Virus record (IMG/VR): IMGVR_UViG_3300010158_000104
Coordinates: 1 to 48,170 of that record
Origin: a virus
DNA: 48,170 nt
Direction: 5' to 3' (one strand)
Part shown: piece after piece, positions 44,201-48,170 of the stretch
How the letters are laid out: each line of letters starts with the position of its first letter
Numbering within the stretch: position 1 is the first letter of the stretch
The notes under the pieces: model-generated
What the model saw: only the letters and a program-made list of their open reading frames with translations
What the model was told of the DNA's origin: nothing
The model's database searches: none
Program-made: the position numbers and the translations under genes

Positions 44201-44353
44201 AAAGAAGAACTTTTTAGATTCGCTTGGTATATGAGAGGTGGTCTAAGTTTCTCAGAGGCATTTTTATTATCGCCTGAAGATAGAGAACTGCTTACTAAGA
44301 TTATTGAAGGTAATTTAGAAATGACCAAAGAAACGCAGATGCCGTTCTTTTAA
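44135..44353 (+). CDS. Frameshift-linked C-terminal domain of the gp26-like protein
   Basis: A 72-codon ORF in the -1 frame relative to the gp26-like gene. The first possible start is a TTG at 44135; there is no ATG near its beginning, and only a poorly spaced AAGG precedes it. The frame is open back through the slippery site, where 76 codons would be added to the gp26-like protein. The sequence NKLIKEYETDTKALKEELFR, FAWYMRGGLSFSEAFLLSPE, DRELLTKIIEGNLEMTKETQ is one helical domain with a conserved-looking WYMRGG. It ends at a stop that shares TTAA with the convergent gene. Independent translation from TTG by reinitiation remains possible. Confidence 0.75.
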   Translation: MYLDTNGINKLIKEYETDTKALKEELFRFAWYMRGGLSFSEAFLLSPEDRELLTKIIEGNLEMTKETQMPFF

Positions 44354-44967
44354 ATTACTAGACCTAGAAAATTACTTTTATAACCAACAGTCAAACTTTC
44401 TTTAACTCCTGCGTCAATCGCTGCAATGCTTTGTCTTGCTTGACTACGTTGCGGATCTGGTAAAGATTTGTATGCTTTTTCAACAGCGGCTACTCCCTTT
44501 GGACCTACAAGACGACGAGGAGGGGCACTCGGTGCCGCAGTTGCACTTGGTTGTGGAGCAGCCTGTTGGGTAGCATTATGTGCATCTTGTGCCTGTATCT
44601 GAGCAATTATTTTAGCATCAGCTGGATTCTTAGGATCTAATTTGTTGCCATTAATTGACATTGTTCCACTGTTAGGCACCGCATTAGCTGCTGGTGCAGT
44701 AGGAGGAACAGCGGCTATTGGAGTAGGTGCTACAACTGGTGCGGCGGGCTTTTTATAACCACCTGCTTGTTCTGCATTTCTTTGAGCTACAGCCGCCACT
44801 CTATCTCTTTTTTGATTATATACATTTTGCATTCCAGCCCATTGTCCTTGCACGCCACCAACAGCACCTCCAACTGCATCAGCAGCCTTGCTTAGACCTT
44901 GACCGATACCTTTAAGAGATATTTCATCTATTTGATTGTTTTCAATTATTAATTCAGTGATACGCAT
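44350..44967 (-). CDS. Ala/Pro/Gln-rich protein of unknown function
   Basis: A protein of 205 aa from ATG 44967 (MRITELIIENNQIDEISLKG). That start is chosen because TATAAATA lies 29 nt upstream and AGGA precedes it. An in-frame ATG at 45087 would add 40 residues, but that stretch carries the promoter and a hairpin. Residues 20-45 (GIGQGLSKAADAVGGAVGGV) are Gly/Ala-rich. The middle is Pro/Ala-rich low complexity (APVVAPTPIAAVPPTAPAAN, AAPQPSATAAPSAPPRR). The C-terminus has AVEKAYKSLPDPQRSQARQS. I do not recognise it. Short MRITELI proteins of this style occur among virion genes of related phages; the role here is unknown. Confidence 0.65.
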   Translation of the reverse strand: MRITELIIENNQIDEISLKGIGQGLSKAADAVGGAVGGVQGQWAGMQNVYNQKRDRVAAVAQRNAEQAGGYKKPAAPVVAPTPIAAVPPTAPAANAVPNSGTMSINGNKLDPKNPADAKIIAQIQAQDAHNATQQAAPQPSATAAPSAPPRRLVGPKGVAAVEKAYKSLPDPQRSQARQSIAAIDAGVKESLTVGYKSNFLGLVI

Positions 44968-44996
44968 AAAGGGATTTCCTAAGAAGTTGTTTCTTT

Positions 44997-45004
44997 TATT
45001 TATA
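44997..45004 (-). promoter_or_regulatory. Perfect T4-type late promoter
   Basis: TATAAATA on the minus strand is the exact T4 late consensus, 29 nt before the ATG at 44967. A 6-bp hairpin (45005-45010 with 45015-45020) lies directly upstream. The site decides the start of this gene. Confidence 0.7.
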
Positions 45005-45106
45005 ATGAGCTGACGCTCATTTGCTTCTTCGTAATCGCTTACGCTCTTACTTGAAGCAATTGTTTCAGCGAAGCTTTTTAAATTCATGTAGATTATTTTG
45101 GTCAGA

Positions 45107-45135
45107 CGGAACCGTTTTGAGCGGTTCCGCTTTTT
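45107..45135 (+). terminator. Intrinsic terminator on the plus strand
   Basis: An 8-bp stem CGGAACCG/CGGTTCCG (45107-45114 with 45122-45129), 7-nt loop, then CTTTTT. It would end plus-strand transcription. The last plus-strand gene stops about 750 bp earlier, so it may end a read-through transcript or an unannotated plus-strand RNA. Confidence 0.72.
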
Positions 45136-45470
45136 GTCTTCATGTGAGTTATCACAGGCCGAGACATTGGAAATAGGTGTTTTTACCGTAATGCTAATGG
45201 GCTCTGATCTTTCCCAACCTACATCGACTCGCATAATGCGTCTTAGACCTCGTTCCTAGTGTCTAAGTGTTTATAGCACGGTTTTTCGTATGCTAACATT
45301 CATACTATGACAATGCGTTGAGCGTAGGGTTCGTGCTCTTAGACTCGCGACCAATTTTTCAGGCTGGTGGGATATACCCACGGGAGTGCATCATCATGTT
45401 ACGTGTCTGGTTATTCCCCAGTTTTTCCACAGCGGTATTACAAACTGGCCCGCCAACCTTTGGTGTTAGA

Positions 45471-45899
45471 TTAAATTTTAGATTTTATGTGAGAGCCATG
45501 GACACGGACTTGGATATGTCCGTTATAGTAATCGTCGGATTCTAATACTTTGCGGTCGAATTGTTCGCGGGCCTCAATGTAAGATGTTTCTGCTTTGGAT
45601 TTACAATAGTATAGTATTTCGCGAGAGAAGTTGTCTTTGCCTAGGGTGTTGATATCTGCTGTTAAATTAGGACTGGACCCGTAATATTCCTGCCAGTCGC
45701 TGTCGATTTTGCTTCGAATCTTCTTTTTCTTTTTTGTGCCGTTCTTCAACGTGATCGTCTTGTAGGTCGTTTTAGAGAATTTTGCTAATTTTTTGCCAAT
45801 GTATTGGCGTCCTGAGGTTATATTGGTTATGCAGTAAACATAACCGATACAATCTTCAGGAAGTTCGTTAACTATAGAGCCTTTGTAGGTCCAAGTCAT
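45471..45899 (-). CDS. GIY-YIG-like nuclease domain protein
   Basis: A protein of 142 aa. GYVYCITNITSGRQYIGKK at residues 19-37 is a GIY-YIG core (G-Y-V-Y ... Y-I-G). WQEYYGSSPNLTADINTLGK and FSREILYYCKSKAETSYIEA follow, with a Glu in YIEAREQ as the possible metal ligand. A Lys-rich insert (about residues 50-65) separates the two parts. Such proteins in T4-like phages are nucleases, some of them homing endonucleases. This one is small, with no separate DNA-binding domain visible. Its place next to gp46 and basic DNA-binding proteins suggests DNA repair or processing as an alternative. Confidence 0.78.
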   Translation of the reverse strand: MTWTYKGSIVNELPEDCIGYVYCITNITSGRQYIGKKLAKFSKTTYKTITLKNGTKKKKKIRSKIDSDWQEYYGSSPNLTADINTLGKDNFSREILYYCKSKAETSYIEAREQFDRKVLESDDYYNGHIQVRVHGSHIKSKI

Positions 45900-45902
45900 T
45901 GA

Positions 45903-46100
45903 TTATTTTGTTGCCTTGGCTTCCTTGCGAGCATTCTTCTCGGCAGTGATTTCGTTACGGCGGGCTTTAACTAACTTGCTTAACTCTGCTAGAGCCTTGC
46001 GTGAGCGTGTGCCAGCGGCAGAGTTACCACCTGTAAATTTTGCATCTTCAGCTAAGAATTCTGCAAAGGTTGCTTGTAATTGTGTATTAGTATCATTCAT
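45903..46100 (-). CDS. Histone H1-like (Hc1-type) small basic protein
   Basis: A protein of 65 aa: LQATFAEFLAEDAKFTGGNS, then AAGTRSRKALAELSKLVKAR and RNEITAEKNARKEAKATK. The GGNSAAGTRSRKAL...L..L.K..R.EI pattern is that of the histone H1-like Hc1 family and its phage relatives, which bind DNA and affect its condensation. It starts within the stop of the previous gene (ATGA), so the two small basic proteins are translated together. A role in organising phage DNA is family inference. Confidence 0.75.
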   Translation of the reverse strand: MNDTNTQLQATFAEFLAEDAKFTGGNSAAGTRSRKALAELSKLVKARRNEITAEKNARKEAKATK

Positions 46101-46402
46101 TTTATAGTTCCTTTTGGCTTACGGCCTCGTTTTTTTGGTATAGCGTTAAGCCTTGCTTGTTCTGCTATTGCAGCTTTCTTCTCAGCTCTTCTATTAGCTG
46201 TGCTTTCTTTTCCAACTTTTTGCCCCTGTCTTTTTAATTCAGTGGCAATATTTGATATTGCTCTCAGATGTCTCCTACAAGCATTGCCGGTATCTCTACC
46301 AACATTCCTAACAAACGAAGCATGGGTATTATGCAAGCCAACTAATTCACTAATCAGTTGACTATACAGTTCCTTATACTTGTTTATCTCTTCATTCGAC
46401 AT
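46097..46402 (-). CDS. Small basic protein with AT-hook-like C-terminus
   Basis: A protein of 101 aa. The N-terminal 70 residues are helical (MSNEEINKYKELYSQLISEL, RRHLRAISNIATELKRQGQK), and the C-terminus has AIPKKRGRKPKGTIK. RGRKPKG is close to an AT-hook (core RGRP), which binds the minor groove of AT-rich DNA. It overlaps the end of gp46 by 11 nt and the histone-like gene by 4 nt, making one operon of DNA-handling genes. DNA binding is inferred from the motif; the helical domain is not recognised. Confidence 0.72.
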   Translation of the reverse strand: MSNEEINKYKELYSQLISELVGLHNTHASFVRNVGRDTGNACRRHLRAISNIATELKRQGQKVGKESTANRRAEKKAAIAEQARLNAIPKKRGRKPKGTIK

Positions 46403-48170
46403 AGTCTACATCGTTTGAGTAACTGGTAAAACCGTTTTCTTTAATAACTCTAAGTACATTATTAACTCTGCCCACTAATTCGTCTTTATGCGATATTAAG
46501 TATATATTCTTATTTCTCTCTCTGGCCATTTTTTTCAATACAGCCAGTGCAGATTCCACCCCCGCTGTATCCATGCCAGCATCTACAAGCTCATCGATGA
46601 ACAATAAGTTCATGCTTTGATATAATCCTTCCCAAACATCTCGGAAAGCAAAACTCATAGATAAAATTAATCTGTTTCTCTCACCACGACTTAAATTATC
46701 AAAATCTAAATCTTGTCCTAACTGCGTAATCTCAACACTTAGATCATTTTGAAAAATAACACGATGCGGCAAACCCAGTTTATCAATATAGTAGCTCAAT
46801 CTCTTGTTCAAGTAGCTCAAGTTTTGATCGATAATCTTTTTACGGATAAAACTATCTTTGTTTGTCAGCAGTTTGTGCAAGAATTCCTGATGATCTTTTA
46901 GCTTAGTTAGTGAATTAACAGTGCCCCAGTTGATTTCTTGGATCGCAGTCTTTTTCAATTCTTCGATCTGCTCATTATAAGGATTGGCTTCTACAACCTT
47001 TGCGTCTAATGATCTTTCTAAACTGGCAAGATTATTTTTATGACCCAACGCTTCTGCTTCTGTATCATAGTAAGTAGAAGGTTTGTGTGGCAACTCACCA
47101 ACAGCAGCAATTTCTTCTGTTATCTGTTTAAGTTGTGCCCGCATCTTCTGCCAGTATTCATAGGCTTCGTCGTAATGCTGCGTAGCAGTAGCAGTCATTT
47201 CTTCGTGCTTGTGGTCGTGAAGTTCTTGCTCGCAAGCATGACACTTTTTATTTCCAAGGCTTTCTAACTCTGTTTTATATTTCTTAAGAGTCTTTTCAGC
47301 TTGCCCTACAGCAGATTCCAATGTTGCACGTTGTCTAGTTAGGTCGCGTAGCTTATTATTGTTCTCTGTCCACTGTTGCAATGCAATATGTGCTGATAAC
47401 TCTGCTTCAATATCAACAGCTTCAAGATTAACAATGGCACGACCTAGATTTTCTAGTTCGCTGTCGTGCTTATTTTCCCATGCTGAACTTTTTAAGTGCA
47501 AACTATCGATACTTTTTTGCACATTTTCATTTGCACCGTTAACAGCATCAATTCTAACTGTCTCAATCTGTATAGAATCTTTGCTTTCTTTGATTAATGT
47601 TTTAAGTGCTTCTGCTTTTTCACTTAGTAAAGTAATACCCAATAGTTGTTCAATAACTTCACGCTGCTCCGCAGCCTTCATAGATAGGAACGGCTCAGTG
47701 TAAGTGTTCAGTGCAACCAAGTGCTTGAACATAGTGTGACTCATTTCCAGCATCTGCTCGATTGCTTTCTGTGTTTCACGGCTATCGCCTTGGCTATCAT
47801 CCTCTGAATCTTTAGATTTTAACTCCTGATCGTTGACATATAATTTAAGAACATTAGGTTTGCGACCCCGCTCGATACGATAAATGACGCCATTCTTCTC
47901 AAACTCAACTGTGACCAACATGGATTTGCCATTGGTCTTGTTAATTAAATTTTCTTTTTTAATATTAGTAAGGGCTTGCCCGTACAATGCATAACTCAAT
48001 GCATTGATCATTGTAGTTTTGCCGGTACCATTGCGCGATCCTGTGTCGTCACCGCCTAGATCTAAGTTAGATCCCAGTACCAATGTTAGATGTTGCTTGT
48101 CAAAATCAACAGCCTGTGTCTGATTTCCCACGCTAAGAAAGTTCTTAACTGTGATTGTCTTGATGTTAAA
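46392..48170 (-). CDS. 46: Recombination endonuclease ATPase subunit, gp46-like (SbcC/Rad50), N-terminus cut by window edge
   Basis: The frame continues to the last base of the window (13 codons upstream of a GTG at 48131, reading FNIKTITVKNFLSVGNQTQA), so that GTG is internal and the true start lies outside. At least 592 residues are present (T4 gp46 is 560). Walker A is GSRNGTGKTT, preceded by a LDLGGDDT insert. The coiled coil carries a zinc-hook CHAC. Near the C-terminus are NLSRGERNRLILSMSF (signature), NLLFIDELVDAGMD (Walker B) and IYLISHKDEL. With gp47 it processes DNA ends for recombination-dependent replication; gp47 probably lies just upstream, outside the window. Confidence 0.92.
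   Translation of the reverse strand, partial: FNIKTITVKNFLSVGNQTQAVDFDKQHLTLVLGSNLDLGGDDTGSRNGTGKTTMINALSYALYGQALTNIKKENLINKTNGKSMLVTVEFEKNGVIYRIERGRKPNVLKLYVNDQELKSKDSEDDSQGDSRETQKAIEQMLEMSHTMFKHLVALNTYTEPFLSMKAAEQREVIEQLLGITLLSEKAEALKTLIKESKDSIQIETVRIDAVNGANENVQKSIDSLHLKSSAWENKHDSELENLGRAIVNLEAVDIEAELSAHIALQQWTENNNKLRDLTRQRATLESAVGQAEKTLKKYKTELESLGNKKCHACEQELHDHKHEEMTATATQHYDEAYEYWQKMRAQLKQITEEIAAVGELPHKPSTYYDTEAEALGHKNNLASLERSLDAKVVEANPYNEQIEELKKTAIQEINWGTVNSLTKLKDHQEFLHKLLTNKDSFIRKKIIDQNLSYLNKRLSYYIDKLGLPHRVIFQNDLSVEITQLGQDLDFDNLSRGERNRLILSMSFAFRDVWEGLYQSMNLLFIDELVDAGMDTAGVESALAVLKKMARERNKNIYLISHKDELVGRVNNVLRVIKENGFTSYSNDVDYVE

Larger units (their letters stand above)
44968..45470. other. 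Structured intergenic region
   Basis: About 500 bp with no convincing gene, unusual in this compact genome. It holds a 6-bp hairpin directly before TATAAATA (45005-45020), a terminator-type hairpin on the plus strand (45107-45135), a 7-bp hairpin (45242-45267), a 5-bp hairpin (45367-45381) and a 7-bp stem with 17-nt loop (45418-45448). I tried to fold a tRNA on both strands and found none. Confidence 0.6.

Noticed and set aside
44968-45234. N-terminal extension of the Ala/Pro-rich gene up to 45234 or 45087
   Set aside because: The exact TATAAATA promoter and a hairpin lie inside the extension, and AGGA precedes the inner ATG at 44967. The ATG at 45087 is not fully excluded.
45235-45470. Possible tRNA
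   Set aside because: GGGTTCG near 45328 looked like a T-arm, but no acceptor, D and anticodon stems could be folded around it on either strand.
45318-45545. A 75-codon plus-strand ORF in the structured region
   Set aside because: It overlaps the GIY-YIG gene antisense, lacks a good start and Shine-Dalgarno, and its sequence has no domain-like pattern.
48131-48131. GTG at 48131 as the start of gp46
   Set aside because: The frame continues upstream to the window edge with sequence typical of the family N-terminus (KNFLSVG), so the start is outside.

Overview
The window is a piece of the virion and DNA-handling region of a T4-like myophage of the kind found in marine and freshwater samples (cyanophage/pelagiphage-like T4 relatives). 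The evidence is a set of recognisable T4 families: small terminase gp16, head completion gp4, tail tube gp19, tail sheath gp18, neck and sheath-terminator proteins gp13, gp14 and gp15, dNMP kinase gp1, major capsid gp23, core gp22, protease gp21, a gp67-like core protein, portal gp20, a gp26-like tail/baseplate protein and recombination nuclease subunit gp46. Large fibre proteins are built from GALxVxGGxGIGG modules. The DNA is AT-rich and tightly packed, mostly on the minus strand. I cannot name the host.

Layout. 1-8139 (minus): an acidic protein cut by the left edge, an unknown protein, gp16, gp4, a small conserved protein, a tube-fold baseplate protein, gp19 and an enlarged gp18. 8238-13728: a small zinc-finger/HNH-like gene (+), dNMP kinase (-) behind a consensus sigma70 promoter, gp13 (-), then gp14, gp15 and a Nudix hydrolase (+), and a glycosyltransferase (-). 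13725-33779 (minus): the fibre/adhesin block, with a 2208-aa fibre, several modular fibres, an S74-terminated fibre, a glycine-rich protein, a 2OG-Fe(II) oxygenase and a cupin. 33842-40992 (minus): the head module (virion protein, gp23, gp22, gp21, gp67-like, small protein, portal). 41013-44353: tape measure (-) facing away from a gp26-like gene (+) whose end carries a very good -1 frameshift signal into a second ORF. 44350-48170 (minus): an Ala/Pro-rich protein, a structured intergenic region, a GIY-YIG protein, two small basic DNA-binding-type proteins and gp46, cut by the right edge.

Regulation. T4-type late promoters (NNTAAATA) precede most transcription units. At four places a hairpin that may end transcription is followed at once by such a promoter. 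At six genes the motif ends only 5-7 nt before the ATG and no Shine-Dalgarno is visible, which predicts leaderless or nearly leaderless late mRNAs. One gene, the dNMP kinase, has a perfect TTGACA-N17-TATAAT promoter, consistent with early expression by host RNA polymerase.

The most notable findings are the U-UUU-UUC slippery site followed by a 15-bp stem at 44117-44200, the predicted leaderless late genes, and the compact divergent gp13/gp14 promoters. No tRNA, CRISPR array, insertion sequence or integrase was found.
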